Shown: one piece after another, positions 15,237-28,015 of the stretch
Layout of the letters: each line of letters begins with the position of its first letter
How positions within the stretch are numbered: position 1 is the stretch's first letter
Assembly: GCA_016871725.1 (NCBI GenBank)
Contig: VHCL01000009.1
Location: 1 to 45,048 of the forward strand
Length of the DNA: 45,048 nucleotides
Source: Verrucomicrobiota bacterium
GTDB taxonomy: Bacteria > Verrucomicrobiota > Verrucomicrobiia > Opitutales > UBA953
Direction: 5' to 3'
The notes under the pieces: generated by a model
The model's input: the letters and a program-made list of their open reading frames with translations, nothing else
Database searches by the model: none
Told to the model about the DNA's origin: nothing
Program-made: the position numbers and the translations under genes

Positions 15237-16979
15237 ATGGCCCTTCCGGTGCTCAAGTTCTTCCCCCGTCCGCGGGAACTGACCCTCCGCGGGGGGTGGC
15301 TCAAGGCGCCCCCCCTGCCCCACCCGACGTCCGCCTTCCTCGCCGGCCTCCCGACGAACATGGACGAAGCCCGCGCGGCCCTGGCCCGGCCGACGGCAGG
15401 CGCCTGCCGGATCGTGCATACGCCGGAGCGCGGACCGGAAGGCTACCATCTCGAGATCCTCGCCAGCGGCATCCGCCTCCACGCCGGCGACGCGCACGGC
15501 GTGCTCTACGGCGCGCAGACGCTCCGCCAGATCGCCGCGCAATACCCCGACGAGCTCCCGCACCTCGAGATCACCGACTCGCCGGACCTGCCCGTGCGCG
15601 GCTTCATGCTCGACGTCTCGCGCACGCGCGTGCCGACGCAGGCCGAGCTGCTCGCGCTCGTCCGCGCCCTGGGGCGCCTGCGCGTCAACCAGCTCCAGCT
15701 CTACGTCGAGCACACCTTCGCCTTCCGCGGACACGAGGACGCGTGGCGCGACGCCTCGCCGCTGACGGCCGCGGAGATCCGCGAGCTCGACGACGCCTGC
15801 GAGGCGCTCGGCATCGAGCTCGTGCCGAACCTGAACACCTTCGGCCACATGGAGCGATGGCTGCGCCACCCGCGTTACCGCGCGCTGGCCGAATGCCCCG
15901 AAGGCTGGATCCATCCGCTGACCGGCCAGTTCAAGGAATTCCCCGGCACGCTGCGCCCCGACCAAGGCTCGCTCGATTTCGTGGCGGGGCTCCTCGACGA
16001 CTATCTCCCGAACTTCCGCAGCCGGCAGGTCAACATCGGCGGCGACGAACCGTGGGAACTCGGCCAAGGTTTCAGCAAGCAAGCCGTCGCCGAACGCGGC
16101 AAGCATCGCGTCTACCTCGACCACCTCAAGCCGCTCTGCGCCCTCGGTCGCGAGCGTGGCCGCACCGTGCAGTTCTGGGGCGACATCCTCCTCGAGGACC
16201 TCGCGCTCGCGCAGGACGCCCCGGCCGACGCCGTGCCGGTCGTGTGGGGCTACGACGCCGGCCACCCCTTCACGGAACAATGCGGGCGCCTTCGCGAACT
16301 CGGCCGCAGCTACCTTGTGGCGCCGGGCACGAGCGCGTGGCAGAGTTTCACCGGACGCCTCGACAACGCGCTGACCAACCAGGCCGAAGCCGTCGGCGCG
16401 GCCGTGCGCCACGGGGCGCGCGGCATCCTGCTCACCACCTGGGGCGACAACGGCCATCACCAGCCGTGGCCGACCGCCTGGCTGCCGATGGCGGCGGGCC
16501 TCGCGCAGGCCTGGGGCTTCGCCGCGAACGCCAGGACCGACTTCGCCGCCGGCTGCGCGCTCCTCGGCGGACTGGGCGGCGCCGACGGACAGGCCGTCGC
16601 CGCGGCGCTCACGCAGCTCGGCACGCTCGACGGCCGGATCGCCAAGGCGAACCGCAACAAGAGCCTGACCTGGGATTTCCTCACCGCCAAGCCCGACGCC
16701 CTCGCGAAGTTCACCGACGGCGTCACCCCGGCCGAACTCGCCGCCTCGCAGGCGCACCTCGCCGAAGCCGAGGCGCTCGTCGCCAGGATCGGCGACGCGA
16801 CGATCCGCGCCGAACTCTCGCTCGGCGCCCGCCTCGCCGGCGCCGGCCTGCGGCGCGCGATCGGCCGGCCCGTGTCCGCCGAAGAACAGGCGAAGCTGCA
16901 GCAGGAATATGAGGCCGTCTGGCTCCGGCGCTCCCGCCCCGGCGGCCTGGCGGAAAGCATGGGCCTGCTGTTCGGGTAG
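15237..16979 (+). CDS. GH20-type beta-N-acetylhexosaminidase-like glycosidase
   Basis: 580-residue putative exo-hexosaminidase. Residues about 60-105 resemble the GH20 N-terminal domain (GVLYGAQTLRQI). The TIM-barrel part begins at VRGFMLDVSR near residue 120. The catalytic Asp-Glu pair of the family is visible as GGDEPWEL, with Asp270 and Glu271. NTFGHMERW and TTWGDNGHHQPW provide further active-site-like aromatic positions. There is no convincing signal peptide, so a cytoplasmic location is likely. The C-terminal 150 residues are helical. It is divergent from the DUF7133-like gene. Its TAG stop codon is the TAG of a REP foot (GTAG, 16976-16979), so repeat DNA meets the coding end exactly. 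Confidence 0.85.
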   Translation: MALPVLKFFPRPRELTLRGGWLKAPPLPHPTSAFLAGLPTNMDEARAALARPTAGACRIVHTPERGPEGYHLEILASGIRLHAGDAHGVLYGAQTLRQIAAQYPDELPHLEITDSPDLPVRGFMLDVSRTRVPTQAELLALVRALGRLRVNQLQLYVEHTFAFRGHEDAWRDASPLTAAEIRELDDACEALGIELVPNLNTFGHMERWLRHPRYRALAECPEGWIHPLTGQFKEFPGTLRPDQGSLDFVAGLLDDYLPNFRSRQVNIGGDEPWELGQGFSKQAVAERGKHRVYLDHLKPLCALGRERGRTVQFWGDILLEDLALAQDAPADAVPVVWGYDAGHPFTEQCGRLRELGRSYLVAPGTSAWQSFTGRLDNALTNQAEAVGAAVRHGARGILLTTWGDNGHHQPWPTAWLPMAAGLAQAWGFAANARTDFAAGCALLGGLGGADGQAVAAALTQLGTLDGRIAKANRNKSLTWDFLTAKPDALAKFTDGVTPAELAASQAHLAEAEALVARIGDATIRAELSLGARLAGAGLRRAIGRPVSAEEQAKLQQEYEAVWLRRSRPGGLAESMGLLFG

Positions 16980-17036
16980 GGCGGGCAGGCCCGGTCAGCC
17001 GTGTCTTGAGGTAGGGACGTTATCACCATCGCGTCC
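16976..17036. repeat. Two same-orientation REP hairpins overlapping the GH20 stop codon
   Basis: GTAG at 16976-16979 followed by a degenerate GGCTGACC-type hairpin (16980-17000, three mismatches). Then GTAG at 17011 and a diverged GGACG-type hairpin (17015-17036). The intervening GTGTCTTGAG matches the linker at 20417-20426 (TTGTCTCGAG). Confidence 0.72.
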
Positions 17037-17106
17037 GTTCGCGGACGGACATCTGAGGTCGGCGCGCCCAGCCAAGACCCGGCGGCTCCCCGCTACGGCC
17101 TCGAAC

Positions 17107-17132
17107 GGCGGCGATGGCAATCGCCGCCCTAC
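17107..17132. repeat. REP hairpin (GGCGGCGAT type), CTAC foot
   Basis: Perfect 9-bp arms GGCGGCGAT and ATCGCCGCC around GGCA, followed by CTAC. Confidence 0.84.
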
Positions 17133-17150
17133 CACGAGGCAAGCATTCCC

Positions 17151-17183
17151 CGATACTCGAAACTCCATACTCGATACTCTCAT
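17151..17183. repeat. 7-bp tandem array (ATACTC orientation), copy 6
   Basis: Reverse-orientation units about 70 bp before the CotH-family gene. Confidence 0.83.
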
Positions 17184-17250
17184 ATTTACCCCAAGCCATT
17201 CCGGTTGCCTCCGCTCGGCGGCGACGGCATCAAAGGACGACCCCTCCGCC

Positions 17251-18840
17251 GTGGCCGCTTCCCGCCTGCTTCTTCCCCTGCTCCTCGCGGGCCTGACCAC
17301 GGCGCCCGCCCAGACCTTGCCGCCGCTGATCGTGCCGAAGACGCCGGCCGTGAACGCGAGCCCCGACGCCCTCTTCGCCGGAACGGTCCCGAAGCTCGAA
17401 CTGACGATCTCGCCCGAGAACCTCACCAAGCTCACGCAGAACCCGCGCGACTACGTCACGCTGACGATCAAGGAGCCGGGCGGCGTGACCTTGGAGAAAT
17501 GCTCGGTGAAGCTGAAAGGGTCGGCGGGCAGCTTCCGGCAGATCACCGATGACCGGCCCGGGTTCTCGCTGCGGACCGGCAAGGCGAAGAAAGGCCAGGA
17601 ATACCGCGGCCTCAGCAAGTTCCAGCTCAACAACTGCGCCCAGGACGGCACGATGCTGCTCGAGATGGTCGCGGGCGAGATGGCCCGCCGCTCCGGCGTG
17701 CCGGCCTCGCGCTGCACCCACGCCTACGTCGTCCTCAATGGCAAGCCGCTCGGGACCTACGTGCTCAAGGAAGGCTTCAACAAGGAGTTCCTCGGCGTGT
17801 TCTTCAAGGACCCCAAGGGGCACCTCTATGACGGGGGCTTCTGCAACGAGATCGACGGGCCGATCGAGGTCGACCAAGGCGACCCCGACGAGAAGGTCCG
17901 GCTGACGGAGCTGATCGGCGCCACGAAGGAACCCTCGCCGGCGCTGCGGCTCCAGCGGATGGACCGGATCCTGGACATCGACGCCTACTTCCGGCACCTC
18001 GCGCTCGAACAGATCCTCTGCCACTGGGACGGGTATTCGTTCAACCGGAACAACTACCGCTTCTACGAGGACCCCGCGGCCGGCAAGTTCCACTTCATCC
18101 TCCACGGCATGGACCAGGTCTTCGGCGACGACCGGTGGTACGTGTTCCGCCGGCCCGGAGCCTTGGTCCCGAACGCCTTGCTCGGGGAGCGCGTCATGCG
18201 TGACCGCTACCGGACGCAGTTCTTCGCCGTCTATGAGAAGAATTTCCGTTCGGTCGACTGGCCGAAGCGCATCCTCGAACTCGCCGCCAACGCCAAGGCC
18301 AGGCTCGCCCCCTTCGACGCCGAGGAGGCCAAGCGCTTCGACCAGCGCGGCAAGGACGCCGCCGAGCGCGTGAAGCACCGTCTCGCCGCCGTGCGCGCCC
18401 AGCTGGACGACGCCGCGCAGCTGCGCTCGCTCGGCGGCAAGGCCGGCCTGGCGAAATACGCCTGGGAACGGAACGCCGAAGAGAAGTTCGCGTTCGAGCA
18501 GGACATGGACGGACGCAACTGCTTCTACGTGATGGCCGGCCCGAAGAAGGGCGGCGACTACCGCCTGCAGTTCGCGACCGGCCCCGGCCGCTACCGGCTC
18601 ACGGCCATGGTGAAGACGGCGGGCGCCGTCGCGGGCAAGGAAGAGAACGAACGGGGCCTGCGCCTGCGCATCTCCGGCCTCGGCGGCGTGGCCGCGCTCG
18701 CCGGGACCAACGGCTGGCGCCAGACCTCCGTCGAATTCTCCGTGACCGACGCCGATCCGGTGCTCGTCCTCGAATTCCGCGCCGAGGCGGGCGAAGCCTG
18801 GTTCGACCGGAACTCGCTCACGCTCACCCGCATCAACTGA
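17251..18840 (+). CDS. Secreted CotH-family protein kinase-like protein
   Basis: 529-residue exported protein. With the GTG start at 17251 it begins VAASRLLLPLLLAGLTTAPAQ, a signal peptide; no ATG is available near this point. CotH is an atypical secreted kinase that phosphorylates spore-coat proteins in Bacillus. The CotH core here spans about residues 45-330. It has KLKGSAGSFRQ, GTYVLKEGFNKEF, the catalytic-loop-like HWDGYSFNRNNY with Asp260, and a metal-binding HGMDQVFG with Asp288. The C-terminal 120 residues look like a beta-sandwich carbohydrate-binding or lectin-like module. It is followed after one base by the VTC-domain gene and then by DUF4956, a recurring trio. The substrate is unknown. 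Confidence 0.86.
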   Translation: MAASRLLLPLLLAGLTTAPAQTLPPLIVPKTPAVNASPDALFAGTVPKLELTISPENLTKLTQNPRDYVTLTIKEPGGVTLEKCSVKLKGSAGSFRQITDDRPGFSLRTGKAKKGQEYRGLSKFQLNNCAQDGTMLLEMVAGEMARRSGVPASRCTHAYVVLNGKPLGTYVLKEGFNKEFLGVFFKDPKGHLYDGGFCNEIDGPIEVDQGDPDEKVRLTELIGATKEPSPALRLQRMDRILDIDAYFRHLALEQILCHWDGYSFNRNNYRFYEDPAAGKFHFILHGMDQVFGDDRWYVFRRPGALVPNALLGERVMRDRYRTQFFAVYEKNFRSVDWPKRILELAANAKARLAPFDAEEAKRFDQRGKDAAERVKHRLAAVRAQLDDAAQLRSLGGKAGLAKYAWERNAEEKFAFEQDMDGRNCFYVMAGPKKGGDYRLQFATGPGRYRLTAMVKTAGAVAGKEENERGLRLRISGLGGVAALAGTNGWRQTSVEFSVTDADPVLVLEFRAEAGEAWFDRNSLTLTRIN

Positions 18841-18841
18841 C

Positions 18842-19579
18842 ATGGAGATCGCCGCGCGCTTCGAGCACAAGTTCCTGATCGACGACGCCCGTCGTTCCGA
18901 ACTCCTCGCGCGCTTCGCCGACCGGCTGCGCCCCGACACCGCCGGCGGCGCCGACGGACGCTACCCGGTGGTGAGCCTGTACTGCGACACGCCGGACCGG
19001 CGCTGCCACTGGGAGGCCTGGCGCGGCGTGCCCTCGCGCCGCAAGCTCCGCGTACGGCTCTACGGCACCCGCGACGGCCTCATCCCGCCCGCGACGTTCG
19101 TCGAAGTGAAGCACCGCGACGGCCGGGAAGGCGCCAAGCGTCGCGTACCCCTGCCGACGGCGGCGGCCCTGGCGGTCGTGGGCGGCGCCGAGGTGACGAG
19201 CCCGGACCCGGCCGACGAACGCATCCTCGCCGAGATCCGGGCCATGGTGGCCCGCGACGGCTTCGCGCCGGCGTGCGTGATCCGCTACGACCGGGTCGCC
19301 TACCGGTACTGCGACCCGCGGGGCGCGGAGCTCCTCCGCGTGACCTTCGACCAGCGGATCGTCGCGCGCTTCGACCGGCTCACGCCGACGGCCGAAGACG
19401 ACGGCTGCGACCGGGCGGTGCTCCCCGCCGGAACGGCGGTCATGGAGGTCAAGGGCTCGACCGCGGTGCCCTATGAGCTGGCCGCCTGGCTGGGCGCGGC
19501 CGGACTCCACCCTCGACCCTTCAGCAAATATTCCGCATGCACGAACCTGCCGGCCGAGACCCCCGCCCGCCTTTCCTGA
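18842..19579 (+). CDS. VTC-domain polyphosphate polymerase-like protein
   Basis: 245-residue cytoplasmic protein related to the catalytic domain of yeast Vtc4 (polyphosphate synthesis from ATP, tunnel fold). Seen in order: RFEHKFLIDD at 6-15, YCDTPDRR near 43-50, RRKLRVRLYGT near 62, FVEVKHRDG near 82-90 followed by KRR, CVIRYDRVAYRY near 145-156, LRVTFDQR near 165, VMEVKGSTAVPYELAAWL near 200, and FSKYSAC near 226. These give the expected basic residues and the glutamates for metal binding. The start lies 1 bp after the CotH stop. The next gene begins 1 bp after this one ends, so translation is probably coupled. Confidence 0.88.
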   Translation: MEIAARFEHKFLIDDARRSELLARFADRLRPDTAGGADGRYPVVSLYCDTPDRRCHWEAWRGVPSRRKLRVRLYGTRDGLIPPATFVEVKHRDGREGAKRRVPLPTAAALAVVGGAEVTSPDPADERILAEIRAMVARDGFAPACVIRYDRVAYRYCDPRGAELLRVTFDQRIVARFDRLTPTAEDDGCDRAVLPAGTAVMEVKGSTAVPYELAAWLGAAGLHPRPFSKYSACTNLPAETPARLS

Positions 19580-19580
19580 G

Positions 19581-20327
19581 ATGACCCTGCCCCTCCCCGC
19601 CTGCTTCGCCGCGACGACCGCGCCCGAACCCGATTTCTTCGCGCAGCTCCTGGCCGCGCCCGCCGCGACGCCGCCCGCGGCGACCGAGATCCTGTTCGCC
19701 ATCGTCCTCAGCTTCCTGCTCAACGCGCTCGTCGCCTGGACCTACAAGCGGACCTACCGCGGCACGCGCTACTCGCAGGACTACGTGCACACCCTGCTCA
19801 TCCTCGGCACCGTCGTCACGCTCGTCATCCTCGTCGTCATGGGCAACCTCGCGACCGCCTTCGGGATGTTCGCGGCCTTCTCGATCATCCGCTTCCGGCG
19901 CAACGTCGGCCAGTCGCGCGACATCGGCTTCATCTTCCTCGCCATGGCGACCGGCCTCGCCGTGGGCGCGCGCCAGTACCTGCTCGCCGGCGTGACCGTC
20001 CCGCTCGTCTGCGCCTTCGTGTTCCTGCTCGCCCGCGCGAACCTCTTCTCCTCCTTCAAGGGCTCGCATCTCCTGCGCCTGCGCGTGGGCACCGACGTCG
20101 ACGCCGACCAGGCCTTCGCCGGCGTCTTCGCGCGGCACCTCGCGCACCAGGCGCTCAAGTCCGTCGAGACCGTGCAGGCCGGGCTCATGACCGAGCTCAC
20201 CTATGAGGTGACGCTCAAGGACGCCGGCGCCGTCGGCGAGTTCGTGCGGGCGCTGCAGGCCGCCAACGGCAACAACCGGGTCGTCCTGACGTGCGTCGGC
20301 GAGCAGGCCGTCGTCGAGGCGGAGTGA
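19581..20327 (+). CDS. DUF4956 membrane protein
   Basis: 248-residue protein of the DUF4956 family, whose function is unknown. Residues about 35-155 contain roughly four membrane segments: EILFAIVLSFLLNALVAW, LLILGTVVTLVILVVMG, then FGMFAAFSIIRFRRNVGQS, and a segment around LLAGVTVPLVCAFVFLLA. The signature FAAFSIIRFRR follows the third segment. The C-terminal 85 residues form a soluble domain (THLAHQALKSVETVQAG-like helices). It is last in the CotH-VTC-DUF4956 operon and could be a partner that anchors or exports the product of the VTC-like enzyme; that is an inference. I chose the ATG at 19581. Confidence 0.88.
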   Translation: MTLPLPACFAATTAPEPDFFAQLLAAPAATPPAATEILFAIVLSFLLNALVAWTYKRTYRGTRYSQDYVHTLLILGTVVTLVILVVMGNLATAFGMFAAFSIIRFRRNVGQSRDIGFIFLAMATGLAVGARQYLLAGVTVPLVCAFVFLLARANLFSSFKGSHLLRLRVGTDVDADQAFAGVFARHLAHQALKSVETVQAGLMTELTYEVTLKDAGAVGEFVRALQAANGNNRVVLTCVGEQAVVEAE

Positions 20328-20346
20328 GGGGTGCGCGGTGCGCCGC

Positions 20347-20371
20347 GAGTATAGAGTATCGAGTATGGAGT
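20347..20371. repeat. 7-bp tandem array (GAGTAT orientation), copy 7
   Basis: Units GAGTATA / GAGTATC / GAGTATG / GAGTA, beginning 20 bp after the DUF4956 stop. Confidence 0.85.
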
Positions 20372-20391
20372 AAAGGGGGAGTCTTGCCTGG

Positions 20392-20416
20392 GTAGGGCTG
20401 ACCGGCCCGGTCAGCC
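20392..20416. repeat. REP hairpin (GGCTGACCGG type), GTAG foot
   Basis: GTAG followed by a 21-nt hairpin with perfect 10-bp arms and a single-base loop. Confidence 0.9.
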
Positions 20417-20426
20417 TTGTCTCGAG

Positions 20427-20486
20427 GTAGGGGCGCGATTCATCGTGCACTTCTTAGCAGAGGGCGCGGCATAGCCACGCCCCTAC
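20427..20486. repeat. Degenerate REPIN
   Basis: GTAG with a poorly preserved hairpin (20431-20450), an 11-nt spacer, then a hairpin with arms GGGCGCGGC and GCCACGCCC around ATA (20462-20482) and CTAC. Confidence 0.68.
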
Positions 20487-20512
20487 CCTCGGCCGCCCGG
20501 CGACGGCCGCCA

Positions 20513-20569
20513 GGGCAGCACGCGGTGCTGCCCCTACCTCGAGACAGCGGATTCGATGTCATCGCACCC
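20513..20569. repeat. Two same-orientation REP hairpins
   Basis: 20513-20533 has perfect 9-bp arms GGGCAGCAC around GCG and then CTAC. 20549-20569 is a diverged GGATTCGATG type. The linker CTCGAGACAG is shared with other islands. Confidence 0.8.
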
Positions 20570-20578
20570 TGCCTAAAC

Positions 20579-20603
20579 AAAAAGGGCGCCGGACGGCGCC
20601 CTC
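20579..20603 (-). terminator. Rho-independent terminator of the sdh operon
   Basis: Minus-strand hairpin GGGCGCC / GGCGCCC with loop GTCC followed by TTTTTGTTT. It lies about 76 bp past the sdhB stop and belongs to the same module family as 8641 and 11929. Confidence 0.86.
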
Positions 20604-20613
20604 TTCACTTAAC

Positions 20614-20645
20614 CGATACTCAATACTCGATACTCGATACTCTAT
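20614..20645. repeat. 7-bp tandem array (ATACTC orientation), copy 8
   Basis: Four to five reverse-orientation units between the terminator and the 3' end of sdhB. Confidence 0.85.
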
Positions 20646-20678
20646 TCGGCGTGACCCTCGCGAAGCTTCGCCTCGCGC

Positions 20679-21488
20679 TCACTCTCCGCCCTTGGAAGGC
20701 TTGCCGGTGGAGGAGAAGAACTCCTTCACGCGGGCGCGGAGATAGTCGCGGTTGAGCTTGGCGATGACGTCGAGCGTGATGCTCTTCGGGCAGTGCGCCT
20801 GGCACTCGCCGTAGTTGGTGCAGTTGCCGAAGCCGGCCTCGTCCATCGTCTTCACCATGGCGAGGGTGCGGCGGTCGCGCTCGGCCTGGCCCTGGGGGAG
20901 GATGTTGAGGTGGTTGATCTTGGCGCCGACGAAGAGCATCGCGGAGCCGTTCTTGCAGGAGGCGACGCAGGCGCCGCAGCCGATGCACTCCGCGGCGTCC
21001 ATGGCCTCGTCGGCGACGGGCTTGGGCACCGGGATGTTGTTGGCCTCGGGGGCGGAGCCGGTGCGGACGGTGATGAAGCCGCCGGCCTGGATCACCTTGT
21101 CGAAGCCGGAGCGGTCGACGGCGAGGTCCTTGAGGACCGGGAAGGCGCGGGCGCGCCACGGCTCGACGGTGATCGTCTCGCCGTCGCGGAAGTTGCGCAT
21201 GTGCAGCTGGCAGGTCGTCACGCCCGGGAGGGGGCCGTGGGGCATGCCGTTGATCGTCATCGAGCACATGCCGCAGATGCCTTCGCGGCAGTCATGGTCG
21301 AAGGCGAAGGTGTCCTTGCCCTCCTTGATGAGCTGCTCGTTGAGCATGTCCATCATCTCGAGGAACGAGGCCGAGGTCGGCACCGCCGCGAGGGCGTGCT
21401 CCTCGAAGGCGCCGGGCTGGCCGCGGCGCTGGCGCCAGACGCGCAGCCTGAGCGCGAGGGTGGTTTCTTTTCCGTTGTCCTGGACCAT
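20679..21488 (-). CDS. sdhB: Succinate dehydrogenase / fumarate reductase iron-sulfur subunit
   Basis: Carries electrons from the flavoprotein to the membrane quinone site. The 269-residue product has the 2Fe-2S cysteines C67, C72, C75 (CREGICGMC) and C93. The ferredoxin-like part has [11 protein letters not shown] at 168-178 and C223, C229 and C233 ([12 protein letters not shown]). The full cluster set is therefore intact. I chose the ATG at 21488. A much longer open frame upstream only shadows sdhA. sdhB follows sdhA with a 5-bp gap. A terminator follows in island 8. Confidence 0.97.
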   Translation of the reverse strand: MVQDNGKETTLALRLRVWRQRRGQPGAFEEHALAAVPTSASFLEMMDMLNEQLIKEGKDTFAFDHDCREGICGMCSMTINGMPHGPLPGVTTCQLHMRNFRDGETITVEPWRARAFPVLKDLAVDRSGFDKVIQAGGFITVRTGSAPEANNIPVPKPVADEAMDAAECIGCGACVASCKNGSAMLFVGAKINHLNILPQGQAERDRRTLAMVKTMDEAGFGNCTNYGECQAHCPKSITLDVIAKLNRDYLRARVKEFFSSTGKPSKGGE

Positions 21489-21493
21489 GGTGG

Positions 21494-23422
<1,929 letters not shown>

Positions 23423-23446
23423 GGGTCGGGGCTCGCGAGGTGACGC

Positions 23447-24118
23447 TTACTTCAGGACGCCGGTGAGCACGGCGAGAGGGATGGAGACGAAGCCGAGGGC
23501 CACGATCCAGGCGTAGGCCAGGGCGAGGACGTCGAGCCGGCCGCGCCAGCGCTCGTTGCGCAGGCCGAGGGTCTGGAAGACGCTGCTGACGCCGTGGCTG
23601 AGGTGCAGGCAGAGCAGCAGCATGCTGACGACATAGAAGACCGCGACCGGCTTGGAGGAGAAGCCCGCCACGACCATCTTGTAGACGTCGGGGCCGAAAT
23701 CGACGCCCCCCAGGGCGACCTGCTTGAGGGTGAAGTGGAGGAGGTGGAAGACCACGAAACCCAGGATCACCACGCCCGAATAGGGCATCGTGCGGGAGGC
23801 GAAGGTCGCCCGCCGGGTGGCTTCCACGGCCGGGCCGCCGGCCCGGGCCGCGCGGTTCTCCAGGGTCAGCTGGACGCCGGCCCAGATATGGGCGAAGACG
23901 CTGATGATCAGCACGGTACGCGCGGTCCAGAGCAGGGCCACGTTGTCATGGAGCCACTTGGCGTAGGCGTTGATCGCCTCGGGGCTCTTGAACATCAGCA
24001 GGTTGCCGGTCATGTGGCCGAGCACGAAGCCGGCGAGGACGAGGCCGGTGAGGGCCATCACGACCTTCTTCCCGATGGAAGAGGGACGACAGCTGGAACA
24101 GCAGGAGCTTGCGGACAT
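23447..24118 (-). CDS. sdhC: Succinate dehydrogenase cytochrome b subunit, type B
   Basis: 223-residue membrane anchor with about five transmembrane helices and di-heme type-B architecture. SSIGKKVVMALTGLVLAGF and HMTGNLLMF form the first helix with a heme-ligand histidine. Further histidines occur in IWAGVQLTLENRAAR-adjacent and FVVFHLLHFTLKQV regions and in LCLHLSHGVSSVFQTLG. It receives electrons from SdhB and reduces menaquinone, as inferred from the type. The N-terminus is odd: MSASSCCSSCRPSS has three cysteines before the usual SSIGKK start. A promoter-like sequence lies about 80 bp upstream. Confidence 0.95.
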   Translation of the reverse strand: MSASSCCSSCRPSSIGKKVVMALTGLVLAGFVLGHMTGNLLMFKSPEAINAYAKWLHDNVALLWTARTVLIISVFAHIWAGVQLTLENRAARAGGPAVEATRRATFASRTMPYSGVVILGFVVFHLLHFTLKQVALGGVDFGPDVYKMVVAGFSSKPVAVFYVVSMLLLCLHLSHGVSSVFQTLGLRNERWRGRLDVLALAYAWIVALGFVSIPLAVLTGVLK

Positions 24119-24197
24119 GGCGGAGCGGGACGGGATGCAAAAAGCATCAAATAGGCACTTTCCGTTGTTCCCACCCCGGACGCAGGGAAAAGGGGAG

Positions 24198-24226
24198 GTA
24201 TTAGCGAGACACCCCCGGATTGTGAA
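24198..24226 (-). promoter_or_regulatory. Candidate sdhC promoter
   Basis: On the minus strand TTCACA (24221-24226) is followed after 17 bp by TAATAC (24198-24203). The -35 box is close to the sigma-70 consensus and the -10 box is weak. Confidence 0.33.
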
Positions 24227-24238
24227 AAACCCTCATAA

Positions 24239-26035
<1,797 letters not shown>

Positions 26036-26123
26036 TTCGGAGACAAGTCCGGCCGGCCCGGACGCTGACCAGTGGGCGGAGAACCGCCGAACGCGCCTCC
26101 CCGCGCGCCCCTTCCCCACCCCT

Positions 26124-27092
<969 letters not shown>

Positions 27093-27106
27093 GCCGCCCG
27101 GCGACC

Positions 27107-28015
27107 GTGGCCACGCCCGTCCCGACCCACCCGCAGGAGACCCTCCGCCGCGCGCAGCGCGTGGAGCTCGTCGCGCTGCGCCAGGTCAACGACGCGATGG
27201 TCGGCGCCTACCTCTCGCGCTTCAAGGGCCGCGGCACCGACTTCGAGGAGCTGCGCGAATACGTCCCCGGCGACGACGTGCGCGCGATGGACTGGAACGT
27301 GACCGCGCGCACGGGCAAGCCGTTCGTGCGCCTCCATCGCGAAGAGCGCGAGCTCACGCTGGTGCTCGCCGTCGACGTCTCGGGCTCCGCCGGCTTCGGC
27401 TCCGGCGAGCAGACCCTGCGCGAACGCGCCGCCGAGGTCGCCGCCTGCCTGGCGGTCTCCGCGCTCAAGGCCGGCGACAAGGTCGGCCTGCTGCTCTTCA
27501 CCGACCGCGAGGAGCTCTGGGTCGCCCCGCGCAAAGGCCGCCGCCACGTGCTGCGCATCATCCGCGACGTCCTCGAGTTCCGCCCGGCCTCCCGGCGCAC
27601 CGCCTTCGCCCAGCCGATGCGCCGCCTCGGCCGCGCGCTCCGCCGCCGGTCGATGGTCTTCGTGGTCTCCGATTTCCTCGCCGGCGCCGAAGGCGGCGAC
27701 GCGATGGCCGCGGCGCTCGCCGAACTGAACGCCCGCCACGACACCGCGTGCGTGCAGCTCGTCGACGAACGCGAACGGACCCTGCCCGACGTCGGCGTGG
27801 TCGCCCTCGAGGACGCCGAGACCGGCGAGATCCGCGAGGTCGACACGGGCTCCGCGGCCGTCCGCGCGGCCTTCGCGGCGCAAGCCGAAGCCCGCCTGTC
27901 CGAGACGGCCGCCCTCCTCGGCCGCGCCGGCACCGACGTCGCCCGCCTCGACCCCGGCGCCGCCGTGGCCCCGGCCCTCGCCCGCTTCTTCGAACGCCGC
28001 CGGCGCCGCCGCTGA
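27107..28015 (+). CDS. DUF58 / VWA-like domain protein
   Basis: 302-residue protein always found beside MoxR in this type of cluster. The signature GRGTDFEELREYVPGDD, then RAMDWNVTARTGKPFVRLHREE, is at residues 41-80. A MIDAS-like DVSGS motif (Asp90, Ser92, Ser94) follows. Start is GTG at 27107; no ATG fits before the conserved part. It is presumably cytoplasmic and a client or adaptor of MoxR. The stop TGA overlaps the ATG of the next gene (TGATG). Confidence 0.93.
   Translation: MATPVPTHPQETLRRAQRVELVALRQVNDAMVGAYLSRFKGRGTDFEELREYVPGDDVRAMDWNVTARTGKPFVRLHREERELTLVLAVDVSGSAGFGSGEQTLRERAAEVAACLAVSALKAGDKVGLLLFTDREELWVAPRKGRRHVLRIIRDVLEFRPASRRTAFAQPMRRLGRALRRRSMVFVVSDFLAGAEGGDAMAAALAELNARHDTACVQLVDERERTLPDVGVVALEDAETGEIREVDTGSAAVRAAFAAQAEARLSETAALLGRAGTDVARLDPGAAVAPALARFFERRRRRR

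Larger units (their letters stand above)
16980..17250. repeat. Intergenic repeat island 7
   Basis: 271-bp spacer between GH20 and CotH, both on the plus strand. It holds three REP hairpins and an ATACTC array. The last 65 bp before the GTG start contain AAAGGACG, which may serve as ribosome binding site. Confidence 0.78.
20328..20678. repeat. Intergenic repeat island 8
   Basis: 351-bp convergent spacer between DUF4956 and sdhB, and the last island in the window. It is bounded by GAGTAT (left) and ATACTC (right) arrays. Inside are five REP hairpins and the sdhB terminator. Confidence 0.85.
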
